Source of the DNA: Takifugu bimaculatus
Taxonomy: Eukaryota > Chordata > Actinopteri > Tetraodontiformes > Tetraodontidae
Reading direction: 5' to 3'
Length of the DNA stretch: 64,000 bases
Assembly: GCA_004026145.2 (NCBI GenBank)
Contig: CP034975.1
Coordinates: 24,753,861-24,817,860, forward strand
Shown here: positions 47,486-60,220 of the stretch, one piece after another
How the letters are laid out: each line of letters opens with the position of its first letter
Position numbering within the stretch: position 1 is the stretch's first letter
Made by a program: the position numbers and the translations under genes
Notes under the pieces: generated by a model
The model's database searches: none
Told to the model about the DNA's origin: nothing
What the model saw: the letters and a program-made list of their open reading frames with translations, nothing else

Positions 47486-50400
47486 TCAGTCCATTGACTT
47501 GTCAGTCCAGGCCATTGACTTTCTTTTTGCCAGCTCCATCCAAGAGGGTTGGCTGCTGTCAGATGCAGACTGAAATGCCGGAGGCACTGCAGGTGAGGGC
47601 GAGTTCAATGGAGACGACAAAACATTTTTACGTAGCCATTTGTCCTCACACGTCCTTTCAGGGACTTTGACGGGACTTGAATCTGAAGAGGGAAAAAAAT
47701 CAGTCATGTTGTTGCACAATGGAATATCATATGGGTTAGCAACTGCAGTCGTTGTAAATAATCTGAATTAAACACCTGCTGGTTTTAGTCCTTGTCCTTC
47801 CTTTGAATCTATGTCTTTATTTAGATGTGTGGTTTTGGTTGAGGCCATAGACTCTTCTGACATCTGCCCCTCGGCTGAAGCTTTCTTTATGTCCACCTAA
47901 GGAAGATAGGATGTGCAAAATAGTAGCTAATAAATAAATATAGTTACATCGTACAAAGCATTGAAAAGAAATATTAAAGGCAGTTACAAAGAGTAAAGAG
48001 TACAAACCGTCTTGGTCCCACTGTGTCCACATGTCCACTGTGCTTGTTTCTCCAAAAAAGCAGCCTTCATGCCGACTGACCCTGACCAAATTGCCTGTCT
48101 CCCTGAAACTGATGCATTCCCTTTCTCCTGCATGGATTCTTCTTTCTCACCTCTTACAGAGGCAGAAACTAGAGGTGAAGCTCTCACTGATGAGCTGGCA
48201 GAAGCGCTGGCTGGAGCTGATGGGCATTTGCTGGTGACTTGTCCTCTATCGCTCCACGTGGGTGAAGGATGCTGTTTCTGACCCGAGGAAAGGTAAAACT
48301 GAGCGAGCGACTGTGCAACACTCGTTTGTGCAGACTGAGGTGAGGTTTCTGCTTGTACAGAAGACAGAGGAGATGGTGTTGTATGCGAGTGAGCCCATAC
48401 GGATGCAGGCTGTGAGGTGGGCTGAGCTGTGTTTGGTTGCGAGTGGCATTTATTGGTTTTGCTGGTCTGCAGCCAAAAGAGGCGACATCTTTGGTTTCAC
48501 AGCCTGAGCTGAATTTCTACTTTGCTGTGTTTCAGCTTGGCCTGCTTCCATTGAAGGATGATTCGTGGCGTCATGTGATGTTGAACTGGTTTGCAGTTGC
48601 TCCCCAGCCGGAGCTTCTGTCGTGTTCATCACGTGCACGTGAGTTTGTGGTCGAGCCTGCGCACCTGTCAAATCTCTGGGGAATCGACCAGCAAAAAGCT
48701 GCTGGAGACTTCTGGTCTTTTCCATGGCCAGGCTCATCCAGGACACCTCAGGTGGGGCAGTTGGTGCAGTGGGCTGAGGCTCTTGAGGGCAGGTTTCAGC
48801 TTCTTTGAGCTTAGAGGAGGTCACATGGAGGTCCTTTGGTGTGATGGGAGGATCGCAGGTCACTGGCAGGTTATTCCTAACGGGCCTACCTGATGGGGCT
48901 GGATCTGTAAGAGAGTCAGATGCACTTAAAGCCTCTGTTGCCTGAGGATCTGTTAAAGTGCAAAAGTCCCCTGAGATAATGGAAAATGTTTTTGCTTGAG
49001 CAAAATTAGGAACTAATGTTTCATCATGTCAGACTAGTGTCCAGACTGCCTCAGACTGTGATGAAATATAAATCCCTTTTTCTCTTTTTCGAATGTCTGT
49101 TTTTAATGTCATATTGGAGGTGCCATGACACCATTGACAACAACTTCAGCGTCACGTCCTGTCCATAACTACACAAACTTAAAATGAATGATTAATGGTT
49201 TATATACAATAGGATCACATTGCAGAGTCGCATTCTGTTATCTTCATTCAAACCGGTGACCTTTAGTGTTCAAACAGCATCTGAGTGCACACGACAGCCA
49301 ATAAACAAAAGCTAATAGAAAGAGAACAACCGTCATTTGAGGCGGTGTGATATTTGTGGCTGTGGTCAGATAAGTATGAAAGAGTTGCAGCCATCCGCCC
49401 AGCTGCAGGCTCTTTCTGGTGGTATGTAGTCATTTTTGGGAAGCTGTGCTGTGAAAACCTGAGGAAAAGGCCACAGAACCATCTGTATGGTGTTGTGAGA
49501 CTTCTCACCTGACACCTGGTGGTCCTTAGCTGTGGGTGGTTTCCAAGACACCAAGCTTGAGGTGTCGCTTTTTTCTGTCATGTGACTTTTTGGATCGTCA
49601 CGCTGCTCAGCGCTCAGCGCCGCTGGATTAGTGATGTAGTTGGAGGACCGTAATCTCATCGACTGAGACGTGCAGCGGAGTTTGACACCAAACGCTGTCT
49701 TCACTTCATCCTTCCCAGTCTCTTGCACTTCCATTGCCTCTTTTAGCATTTTCTGGCTGCGCACTGCCTCCTCCTCCTCCTCCTCCTCTGCTGCCACAGC
49801 AGTTTCAGTGGTGACAGATGGAAACGAAGATGCCAGCTCCATCTTTTGTTGACTGTCCCTCCTGTCCCACGGAAGAGCTGAGCTCTTGTCTGGAGCCCCT
49901 CCAGGAAAGGGACCCCCCTTTTTGCCGCAGCTCTTTAAACTCTGGCTTTTCCTTCATACTTGAACAGGTTCTATTCTCAATCCTGCACCTTGCTTGCTCC
50001 AACACTCCCACGAAGCTGCCTGATCGAGGTCTTTCCACATCTCTATTTCTGGCTATGGTTATAGAGAAGTGAGAGGACCCCGAACCTGGCGAGGGTCTCT
50101 TTATTTCTCGTGATGCTGGGTGCAGGTTCTGAGGGTCCCTTAGAAGAGCTTTCAGTATTGCTCTTGTCACACAACACAGGCGGTATCTCTGACATCCCTT
50201 CCCTTATGTTTTTCAATTCTGATGGTATAAACGATGAATGTGGTCGTCTAGTATCTGTGTTGTCCGCTGGTCGCTGAAGCTTCACTCTAAGCACTGGAGG
50301 AGGGGCAGAGGGCAGTCCCCCCAGGAGAGCTTGGTCCTGCTGCGTTAAGCTCGATGATTTCGATGGGGAGTTTGGTTCATCTGGGAATTTTGTACTCAGA

Positions 50401-52834
50401 CACTGAGATGCAACAGGCTGATCTTCTTCCTTTTGGTCCGTATCAAACAGCACCGTCTCCTGAGCAACAACATCTTCCTCTTGCACAGACTCGGGCCTCT
50501 CAGCGTTGTTTTGGGTGGGCAAATGAGACTCAGACTCACCCTGTGAAGAAACAAGAGGACAGAGAGATTCAAGAAGTACACCTTTTGGGTTTGTCCTCAT
50601 AACATGTCAGACACAGAATGGTTCACGCACTGTGAGAACCCTTTTCTTGGTGCTGGCCCTCTGGTTCCTGGGCTTGATGGACACTCGGTGACGCGCTGCA
50701 GAGGTATCCAAGCAGGGAATGAATTCAGCTGGAGAGCTGAAGTCCAGCGGGGGTTCAGATGTGGTAGAATTGGAGATCACAGACGGATGTGATGGAGGCT
50801 GGCTCACAGATTTAGTGAGTGGAAGTTTGGGTGTGAGCAAAAATGGAAGAGGCAATGGCTGGTATATTGTCTGAGAAAAAAAAATCCATAGAAGGTAAAT
50901 ATACCCCGCCTTTAACAATATTTCCCACCATTACAGATTAATTATATTAAAGGTCAACTTGTTTCCACATATCCCAAATCACCAAGAATGTTCTGTTCAA
51001 TTATGTATTTAATCATGGCAACTCTACTGAATTAAAAAGAGTGACTGGCAGATCATTTAAATGCTCTTAGACTGGTGCAATGATACATTAAATATTGAAG
51101 CCGCACGACAGCAACCTTCAAACACCGCTAAACTAAAAAGATGCATAAAGGCTTTGGGGTGTTTGTCGTTTTGATTGACTCACCTTGGTAAAGATTGGTG
51201 AGGCTCCAATATCTGTTCCTGAGTTTTTGCGGGGGCTGTGGGGAAGACTGTCATTCTGGCATCCACTTTCCAGAACCTCTGATCGTTTGATCGGCAGAAC
51301 CAGAGGCGGAGGCCCCAAATGCAAGTTCTGCTGCTGAAGCTTCAGCTATGATAGCAATGAAGCAAAGGTTTGAGAATGGCTGAAATTCCTGAAATTACAA
51401 CAGATTCTACCTGCAGAGCTTTGATTTTGCTGTGAACATTTTCCTGGGATAAAATCCTGACTGGCTCAACTTCCGTCAGAACCTGATCAGCCAAAAAAAT
51501 GCTGTCGTGGGACAAAGCTCGCGATCCCATCATGCCCTGGGAGCACCTGTTGAAGCGGGAGGAAAAGTGTTAATCCATCGAGGTAAAAATCAGAGCTTAG
51601 CTGCAATTATAATGCAAATATTTATACTCATACTGACACTCACGCCAAATCTTCTTCTGATCCGAGCCTCCTTCCTGCTCTTATGTCACTTTCTGACTGG
51701 CTGAGTTTCGCCTGTTCCTGTTCAACTGCTCGCTTGTTCTTCCCAAAAAGACGAGTTCTCAGAGACTTTAGTCTGGACTTTTTACGTCCTATTAGAAGAT
51801 AACCGACAAAATTATTGTCAATAGGTGAACAGAAAATTTAGAGAGAAAAAATAATTGACTGTGGGGAGCAAACAAACTAAAAAATGAATGATTTCATAGA
51901 GATTTAAAAAATACTTGATTTATTATCAAATTCTACATTTTCAGTGTCATTATTAACATTAGGACATAAAAAATGTGTTTGTTTTAGAAATATTAAATCA
52001 CAATTTAAATTCTCAAAATAGATTATAAAAGATACATGAAATACCATATTTGGTCAACGGTCTTTCTTGTCATACTCTTTGCATAATACATATGCCTTAA
52101 CTGATATTTTCTCTTCAGACATTGTTTGGTAATTTGCCGTTCTGTGCTATACTATGTTATTCTATGCTATGCTTTCAATGATTATGTCAATATTGAAATA
52201 TTCACTGATAAAAGTGACATTCACTGTGAGTTTTATTGAGGTAGATCATACAACTACTGCAATACGGTTTGTGTATTACACAATTACATTTGAATCTTTT
52301 CCCCTGTTTCCAGTTTATGTCGATGGATGTTGTTAGTAACAAAGAACACAACATCTACCATTTCAAGGTTCAAGGTTTGGCCCCCACAGCTACTTCTCCA
52401 CCCTTCTATTGTTTATGTTGCTGACCTCCCAACCAATAAGTTCAAAATCCATGCCTGTTGAGGGTTGAGTTAGGGCTATTCTGTTGAAGAATTGAGTAAA
52501 CCGACATTAACATTTGAGGTTTGCACGTTGCAAATGTGTTATATTTGTGTAATTACAGCAACCATTACAGATCAAAATAATGAATTTCTTTTATGGGCGC
52601 ATTTCCTGTTTGGTATTCTGGTTGTTTTGAGCAGTGAGGGTCCTGTTCAGATCACAGAACGTCCTATAAACATACTTCTAATGTATTACGAAATTATAAA
52701 CTTATTATTGTTCAAACATATTCAGCTTTCAATGTTGTGCGACCTTTTGAAGCTCTTGTGCAAATGTGCAGGTAAACACTCTCACCTGAAACGTCGTCAC
52801 GACTTTCTTCTGTTTCTCCACAGAAAGACTCCAT
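47486..52834 (-). CDS. cracdl: CRACD-like protein (KIAA1211-like), with three apparent frameshifts
   Basis: Relative of CRACD, which inhibits capping protein and so promotes actin polymerisation in the cytoplasm. Nine coding exons: 52834-52786, 51788-51644, 51546-51411, 51345-51184, 50870-50631, 50540-49509, 48904-48008, 47896-47776, 47682-47486. Family blocks in order: a basic RKKSRLKSLRTRLFGKNKR; MGSRALSHDSIF; SQENVHSKIKALQ; PPPLVLP; PPLDFSSPAEFIPCLD with SAARHRVSIKP; HFSITIARNRDVERPRSGSF; a Glu tract and FGVKLR; EVSWMSLAMEK; C-terminal SWMELAKRK. The two large exons switch frame three times, near 50078-50081, 49844-49847 and about 48456-48459, always by one extra base at a four-base homopolymer. 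Without those bases all phases agree and the product is about 991 residues (human about 960). No other stop breaks the exons. Either assembly error or a decaying gene. Confidence 0.88.
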
Positions 52835-53376
52835 CAGCCCTGGAAATGCAGAGAAGTAACATCAAACTGAGACACAGCTGTAATTAAAAATGGACAAAAG
52901 TGTCAGACACGCACTTTTTAGAGGTGGCTGTCACATGCTCGAGCGCATTTTACATGTTCCCTGGCAGACATCACATGCAAATAAGGCCCTCCCTTGAAGA
53001 TGTGACACTGGACTTGTGGTTCAAAGGTTTATTGCTGTTATCAGCGCAGATTTTTACTGTAACTAGGCAGGGCTTACTGAGAACTCTACTGAGCACAAAA
53101 CCCAGCAAATGCAGCGCCATGAGGGAAGAAAGCAGCACTGTGTGTAGATTGTAGAGGACTATAACTACTGTGGTAGGAGTATAGCTATCACCCCTGTCAC
53201 AAAGCAGAGCCACCTGGACCGGATTTCCCAGGAGACTAAGTGTAAAAATACGTCTCTCTGGGTGGCCACACAAACATCCAAATTCACTCCATGTGTTCAT
53301 GGATTCAGTCCAGGGCTGCATCTGCTGCTAACACAGTGTCATTCAGCACTGAAGCCTGATGCAGGACGACGGATCT

Positions 53377-53378
<2 letters not shown>

Positions 53379-53409
<31 letters not shown>
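53379..53409 (+). repeat. (CA)n microsatellite
   Basis: About 15 AC units in the 5' intron of cracdl. Confidence 0.95.
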
Positions 53410-53411
<2 letters not shown>

Positions 53412-53759
53412 GACTGTCGCCTGCTCAGCCTGCAACACGAACTGACAGCAATATTCCAAGTGTTTCAATCTTGTCCGCAGACGTGCAAGCACAGGCCTTA
53501 ACATCATTAAGCATTCGCCAACTGGACTGAACCTCCGAGTTTTGTATTTCACTGAGTCAAACTGCAGCCCCATCAGAAACCAGGGATAATCCTCTGGATT
53601 ACTGACATTGTGAAGGGATCCTTGTACGATTTCACAACAATCCACAACATCAGTTTAATCACAGATTTCCTTTGACACATGCGATTCAGATGGAGCACTT
53701 TCACATCTCGAAAATGCAACAAAACCTAATGTGAAGCTACTCCCATACTCACAACTCAC

Positions 53760-54060
53760 CTGGGGTCCAGCAGCAGCACCGCTGCTCCTCTCTCTTCCTC
53801 TATTTGTCCTTGACTCTAAGCCGAGTTGTCCCGTCTCAGCTGTGTCGCTGTATGCTCCACACCTCTGGCTCACGTCGTCGCGGGTGATGGAGAGGAAAAG
53901 GAGCAAGAGGAAGTGGAAGGAGAGAGAAAAGCAGACAGGGAGGGAGAGCAGGAGAGAGTCAGAGGAAAGGACATTCCATGACAGAGTAAGCAAATGCACA
54001 AATAGAAAAGAGGACAGAGGAGAATGAAGGAGAGGGAGAGAGAGAGATAGAGCAAGAGAG
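53760..54060 (-). other. Probable cracdl first (non-coding) exon and promoter region
   Basis: On the minus strand this GC-richer stretch ends in a strong donor (CCCCAG|GTGAGTTG at 53760/53759). It would splice to the acceptor at 52840 (exon from 52839), five bases before the cracdl ATG. The frame through the junction has no start joined to the coding frame, so it is read as 5' UTR. The upstream edge is undefined and runs into a purine-rich GAGAGG repeat (about 53925-54070). Confidence 0.5.
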
Positions 54061-54070
54061 GGAGAGATAC

Positions 54071-55630
54071 TCTATTACATTAATGGCACACTGTGGCCCT
54101 CTGCGCTAAGCTCCTTATAAAACGTTAACCTGATTTTAGGCTGAGAAATTAGAGTAGAGGGAAAAAAATAAAGCTCCCACTGGAAAGAGGACAGGCATCG
54201 GTGAAACACACCTCACAGAACTGTTTTTTTTTACACCCTGGCTTGTCTATGTGTGCACCAAATATGCATTAATCAATTTGTCTTTTGAAGAGTTAAACAA
54301 ATGTATATATATATAAATAATTTAGCCACAACTATAGCTCGCTCATCTCCCCCAGTGGGATCCTGTACTGTAAATGCAAATGCATGCAAGTGGAGCAAAA
54401 AGAATCATTAATGTCTTACATTTACGTCTTTACAGATAAATTTGAAGGACATTCAAAAGCACTTGAATATTAATTATCCACACTTGTCCCATCTAAACTG
54501 AGCTTTCCTTGAGGTCGTCTCTGTATTAGCCCTGGTCCGTGAAACAGTAAAATGTCAAATAATCAAAGAAACAGATTTACTTAAAGAAACCTCTGGGAGC
54601 ACTATCTAGGCCACTGGGCTGCATCAGAGAGAGGGTGGGCACTACGGAGTGGAAAGCCTCCACACTTTCTATGTGAGTCTGGGTATGTGGGCGGAATTGT
54701 GTCTTCCACCCAGCTCCTCATTCTCATACAATAAATCCGACTCCACCAGACTAGACACCCTGCTGGTGACATCTGGATTACACACAAAATACAGGTTGCA
54801 TATGAACCAACCACAGTGATGCAGCAGGCTTTGGTTGAGCAACGAATATGACTACAGCACATCTGTACACTTCTATAAATATTAGCTGCACTTATTTAAG
54901 ATTAGCCTAATATGCTGCTTTACAGGACCTGCTGCAACTCCTGGTCAGAGGTTCACTGAGGTTTGTCACAATTATCTATGTTCATGTGTTTTTCTGATAG
55001 ATTATAATTTCTTCTTCTTAGAGCCCGGATGAGGACTGAACATATCAGGATTAAGGCCGATAGATAATCCCATCACAGATGCTGTTTGAAACCTCTCACA
55101 CGAGTGATCGTTTATTTAGTTCATGCAAAGACATTTGTGCCATGACTGCTGATGACACAGGGAAGCCCACCCAACATTTCACACATTTAAATGCACATCT
55201 TATGTGGTGGTAAGACAGAGCTGTTTTTCTTTTTAGCATTTGTGGTTCGGGGCCTGATATGGACACAATCAGCTTTCAAGAAAAAGGCCTGAATTAAGAT
55301 TCTGATTAAAAACTCTACACATTTGTACTAGTTTTGCAAAGATACACATTGATATAATGCATTATCCAACCTTCCACCCTGCCCATCACAGCTAAATGCC
55401 CAACTGTTTTAACCTAAAAGCCAAGTTTTGACCTTCCAACAGCAATTTGGAGTAGGAGGAGCAACCAAAATGTCTTCATTTTGATGCTTATTGTATTGCA
55501 TGTCCAAGAATACACAAACTTAATAGTTCACTCCCCATTTAAAGACAGATTATGTATTATAATGAACAATAAACAGAAGTGTTTGATGGTAGGTTTAATA
55601 AAATGTTACATAATTTGTAAACAAAGAAAA
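54071..55630. other. Intergenic DNA between cracdl and mitd1
   Basis: No coding exon, RNA gene or transposon recognised. AT-rich, with a short (TA)n tract near 54304-54317. Confidence 0.6.
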
Positions 55631-55846
55631 CACAGTTTATTATAAAGCCAAATTCAATAAAAACAAGTTTCAAAAGGTATGGTATAAAAAATTAACATCC
55701 TGTAAATTTAAAACAAATGAAATAAAAAATGTGATAATGTGTAGCGAGAATTAGAGGTTTATAAAAGACAACTCCAACCGAATTTATCATGCAGCAGGTC
55801 TGTAGAGTTGGTGTGTTGGAGAAAACATGAACATGAAGCTTGAATT

Positions 55847-57657
55847 TTATAGGCTTTTGGTGTGTTTAGTGTGAAAAATATCTACAGTGGTCTCCTGGCA
55901 CTGGCGCAGATCATAATCACAATATCCCACAGAAAATCGTCCCTAGAAGATGTAAAAATATAGCAGGTACATAAGTTATTCCGACACCAGCAGTTTCAGA
56001 ATGCTGTGATATGACTGTTACCTTAGGTCTTTTAAAGTAATCCAACCCTCTTCCTATCTTAATGATCCAACCATTATCAAACCTAAAAACAGTAAATTTC
56101 ATGATGATTTCATTAGGCTCAATTTAAACAGGATTGACTTAAACATGTTTTTGTTGCAGCTGTACCTTATCTCTCTGTCATGTATAGTGGAGGAGTACTC
56201 CACATCCAGAGTCATGCCCAGAGCACTGAGACTTTGTTTCATTTCATCCAGGGCGTAGCTCTGCTGGCAGTTCTCAGCCTCCCCGAAAGGATGAAGAGCA
56301 AAGAAAAATCAGCATTCAACAAAAGGAGGAAAACAGTTAAACAAGCCACTGTAACCACCGTCAAAAGGACTTACTTCATCCTGTGTGGTGAGCAGATGGA
56401 TTCTCTTCACCTTGCAGGGTGCTTTCACTAGCATCTCACAGAACCGCAGGAAATTATACAACTAAAGCAGAGAGAAGGTGGCCGGCTTGACACAGTCCTG
56501 TGAGTTAACTATTACTGTAGGCTGAGGTTCTAACTAACAGTGTCAGTAAGCTGCTGCAGACTGTTGTCCACCACAACTATTTAACAGTACTGTAATTTAT
56601 GTGTTGTTTTTCTATGTTTGTATGTAACTGACTGGTTTTTGTTAGTATTAACCAGAATTTACTCTAGGTCTATTTCAATGTATCAGTTTCTATTTGCATT
56701 ATAATAGCATGAGATTAAATAATAAAAGATACAGGTATTGTGTCATTTAACTACAGGGACTCTTAAGTAAGAGTCGGCCTTTTTCTTCCAGGTTTTTAGT
56801 TATCAGAAATGGAAACACTGAAACACGGGAGCTGTTGTGGATTTTCAGCCAAGAGGCTCAGAGCAACCACAAAACACACTCTAGCTTGAACTTGTGTCAT
56901 GTGTATATTTTAGTTTGATGATTACAAAAAACATTAAAAAAGGTTCTTACTTGGTGGATGTGTCGTATGTATGGATCTTCGACCCAGACCTCGGTGAGTA
57001 GACTGCTGATGTATGGTTTAAAAAGAGCCTCATAGCTGTAACCAGTAGCATCCTCTGCTATTCTGATCTGCTCATGGTACTTCCCATCTGAAACCACACA
57101 GACCAGAGGGAGACCACTCAAGAAGGAAGAAAACAATACTAGTTACTGAAGTTAAGCCGAAAACAACATTTTTGTTACAATTGTACATTAACTGGTTTTC
57201 TGTGTGCAAGTACACACTATGTGAACATTAATAGTTTTAGCAGGTCCTCAGAAAATCAATAAGATGATTGTAATATAGATGAGCAGTTAAAGTTAGGCCT
57301 TGCTCAAGAATGATTACCTTCTTTCACCTGGTTAACATGGGCTTTTATTTGTTCTGCTCTGTCCATATAGCCTTTTATTTTGTCCCTGAAGTGGCCTCTC
57401 TTTGAGTCATCTTTCACAGCTGATAAAGGAACAGGAAAAAGCATTTAAAGCCGGATTCATTTATTCGTCGACCTCTTTGTAATGGCTACACATTTAAAGG
57501 AGGGAGACAGACCTTTCAATACATCCATAAGCAGCTGGATGCCCTCCTGGTAGCAGACAAGAGACTCCTGGAAGCGGCCGCCCTGGTCCAGCTCCACAGC
57601 CCGCTTCAGGACTGAGACTGCAGACGCCTCCATTCCTGACACATGATTTTGTGTCAT
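55847..57657 (-). CDS. mitd1: MIT domain-containing protein 1
   Basis: Binds ESCRT-III tails through its MIT domain and takes part in abscission at the midbody; the C-terminal part is a phospholipase D-like fold that binds membranes. Seven exons: 57657-57513, 57419-57318, 57087-56951, 56461-56375, 56278-56166, 56082-56022, 55942-55847. They join in phase to 246 residues (human 249). The MIT domain (about residues 10-85) carries VLKRAVELDQGGRFQESLVC. The C-terminal domain shows YSYEALF, VWVEDPYIRHIHQ, NGWIIKIGRGLDYFKRP and VGYCDYDLR. The start at 57657 matches the family N-terminus; a second Met at 57633 would give 238 residues. A minus-strand AATAAA at 55636-55641 gives a 3' UTR of about 210 bp. 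Confidence 0.96.
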
Positions 57658-58233
57658 TTTTACAGGTTTCTTGTATATTTAGAGAAGGAAAATTAGGAAA
57701 TCATGCCGATGACTTTCTCAGAAAACGTATGATACAAGTAACTTCCTAACTTGACAGGGACATAATTGCGCCACAAAAACAACTCCGGGTGAAACTGAGC
57801 TTTAGTCTACGCTGGGCTGATGAGTGCTGTTTTTGTTTTTTATTTTAAAAAAAAGAAAGAATCAAAACCACCAGTTTTGTGTTCGATGCTTTGTGGTGGC
57901 ATATTAATTTCAACAATGTTTAATGGAATCTTAAGTAAAGTTTTCACATAAACGGGAACAGTTTTAAAGCCATATCTTTCACACCGGAGGAAATTCACAG
58001 TAACTCTTCCGGCTTAAACAACCATCACGGGCACTTAAATGACAAACGTGACGGTTTATTTTTCACCTTAAATGATCTAGCTGGCGTGATTATTTTGATG
58101 CAGCCCAGATGAATGTCCTGTTGTGACTTCGATCTTCAGTGCCCCTTTTTTGCGGTTTACCCGCTTATAACCTTGGCGGTGTGTTTATTAGCGAAAGAGC
58201 TAGAATAGCTCCCACCGTACCGCTATAGAAACC
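57658..58233. promoter_or_regulatory. Shared divergent promoter of mitd1 and mrpl30
   Basis: The 576-bp gap between the head-to-head start codons of mitd1 (-) and mrpl30 (+). The same divergent pair exists in human. No TATA box was found, which is usual for bidirectional housekeeping promoters. Confidence 0.6.
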
Positions 58234-59616
58234 ATGTCTGGTGTCACTCGTTGCTTAAACTCTTTATCAGTCAAGGTAAGAAGACGACTTAAAATATAAT
58301 ATTCTCCTAGCAGGAAAGACAGTGGTGAAATAACGACTTTGCATCAGTGAGAAAATCCTGTCATTTGTTCCACAGTTGGATACTGTGTTGGTTTCAATAC
58401 ATTCTTTTGTATTTTTCATGCATAAATATACTGTATATGTTGAAGTGATTATCATGTTCAATAGTTAATTCATGTAGCAAATGTGCAATGGCATAAACGT
58501 AGATACTAGATCAAATTTAAAGATGTCACTTTGCTTTTTAATGGTAGAATTTTACCTTTTCTACAGACTTTCCTTCCCCACGCATCTGTTCCTATAATGG
58601 GATATTTGTTCCTCCAATAGGATGTAAAGATATTATTTAAAATACTTTGATTTTTAGTTTTTAACTGTCATTTAAATTACAGATCCTTAATCCTTCACTT
58701 TTGCCTGTCTTGTCCCTGGTTTGTATCTACACGCAACAAATTTTCCAAAGCTAGAATTCCACAAGAGGTAATTATGGAACTTCATATGAGAAGTCATGCT
58801 ATGCATTCATACTTGTGCTTATTTATACTGCACTGAGCAAGATGTAATATGTCTCATGAATTTTACTTACTAGATTTTTGTTGCCCGATCAAAAGAACAC
58901 GTGAAATATGGGGGTGACCCAGACCAACCACATAAATTACATATTGTGACACGAGTCAAAAGTGTAATGCGGAGACCATACTGGGAGAAGGATATGGTGA
59001 AACACCTTGGACTTGAGAAGGTAAAGCTTTAAGTTTGTTTTAAAGCCACCAAAAATTCAAAGATCTTATTTTACAAAAGGTTAACTTAACCAAAAATAAC
59101 ACATATGGGAGAGGTAAAAATGAAGTCAAACAGGCTTAAAGCGAGATTTATACATTTATAAGTTATCTCTACCACCCCATCTGTTTGGGACCCAATGTAA
59201 GCATGTCATGTGTGCATTCTTAAGCAAAAATCCATTTCAGTGAATATTTCTTCATATTTAGGCACATATACCTGTGATTCATAAGAACACACCTGCAGTC
59301 AACAGCCAACTGAAATTTATCAAGCACCTTGTAAGGTAAGATTAATTTCAGATGGTTTCAAACCTCTGCAGCTCATTTAAGCACTATACAATAATCCTGG
59401 TGGCAAACAGCTGTTAACGAAGAGAACTCGAAGGCCTATTCAAGCGCTTTGTGATGAGTATATAATGAGACTTGTTGTTTTAGGATCCAGCCACTGAAGA
59501 CCCCCCATGGTCTTCCTGCTGAACAGGACATGGCAGACACCTTCATCAACAGCAAGGGCGAGTTGATTATCCGCCACCTTCTCCACCCTGCAGATCCTAA
59601 GGCTATTGAACCTTAG
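58234..59616 (+). CDS. mrpl30: Mitochondrial large ribosomal subunit protein uL30m
   Basis: Component of the 39S mitochondrial ribosome subunit. Exons: 58234-58275, 58683-58767, 58874-59020, 59262-59335, 59484-59616. The product is about 159 residues (human 161). The uL30 core is clear: KYGGDPDQPHKLHIVTRVKS, RRPYWEKDMVKHLGLEK, IHKNTPAVNSQLKFIKHL and LPAEQDMADTF. The N-terminal part is a variable mitochondrial targeting region. Exon 2 is 85 bp where the flanking phases need 84: its 5' part reads in one frame (KILNPSLL) and its 3' part in the next (CPWFVSTRNKFSKARIPQE). One extra base, perhaps in TTTT at 58700-58703, would explain this; a different first exon is an alternative. A poly-A signal lies at 59968-59973. 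Confidence 0.92.
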
Positions 59617-59967
59617 CAACACGGACCTTTCAGTCTTCTATCACGTCCTGTTACGATTCTCTAACCAGGCTTGGATCCAAGTTTTTTGTACCCTCAGAAA
59701 ATGTCACATTACCCATTTAAATTACCGTAAGCATCCTGTTTTAATTAATTATTAAACATGGACAGTTTGAACATTTAAGTTTGTTGCCTGTACCTTTTTT
59801 GGTTGAAACAAGCCTAACAATGTACATGGTTAAAAACAAATGAAATCATCTTCCCTCGCGTCGTTACTGTAGCCCGGCTCCATTCATTCAGCTGCAGCAC
59901 CAGTGACGCGGCTCAGGTGACTGAGACCATCCCACACAAATATGGGTTGAGTACACTTTAGATTACC

Positions 59968-59973
59968 AATAAA
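59968..59973 (+). terminator. mrpl30 poly-A signal
   Basis: AATAAA about 350 bp after the stop. Another candidate (ATTAAA near 59750) is closer. The convergent txndc9 gene ends about 250 bp further on. Confidence 0.55.
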
Positions 59974-60220
59974 CTGTTGTTAATCAACAATGACCTTGGT
60001 TCAAAGAGCACAGCAAGTCATTTAAAACATATTTTTATCAAGTAGTCAGTTTAAAATATTGCTCCATGGAAATGTTAAAAAGAAAATGATTTCTAAAATA
60101 GGTGTATTTTGAAAATGATTTTTTTTTTTTAAAGTACACGATAGGAAAATGAAATGAAGGAGGCTGAGTAGACCTGGAGGGGACAGAAAAAACCCAAGAA
60201 TGCTGACTGACTTTTTTTTT

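Noticed and set aside
47984..48449. Two overlapping minus-strand frames taken as separate genes
   Set aside because: Both fall in one cracdl exon; the frame change is an apparent one-base shift, not two genes.
52492..52887. 131-codon frame (+) across cracdl coding exon 1
   Set aside because: Opposite strand to a supported exon; runs through AT-rich intron with no features.
53655..53999. 114-codon frame (-) as the cracdl N-terminus
   Set aside because: Joining it at the donor 53760 to the acceptor at 52840 meets a stop (GGC TGA) before the cracdl ATG, so it is read as 5' UTR.
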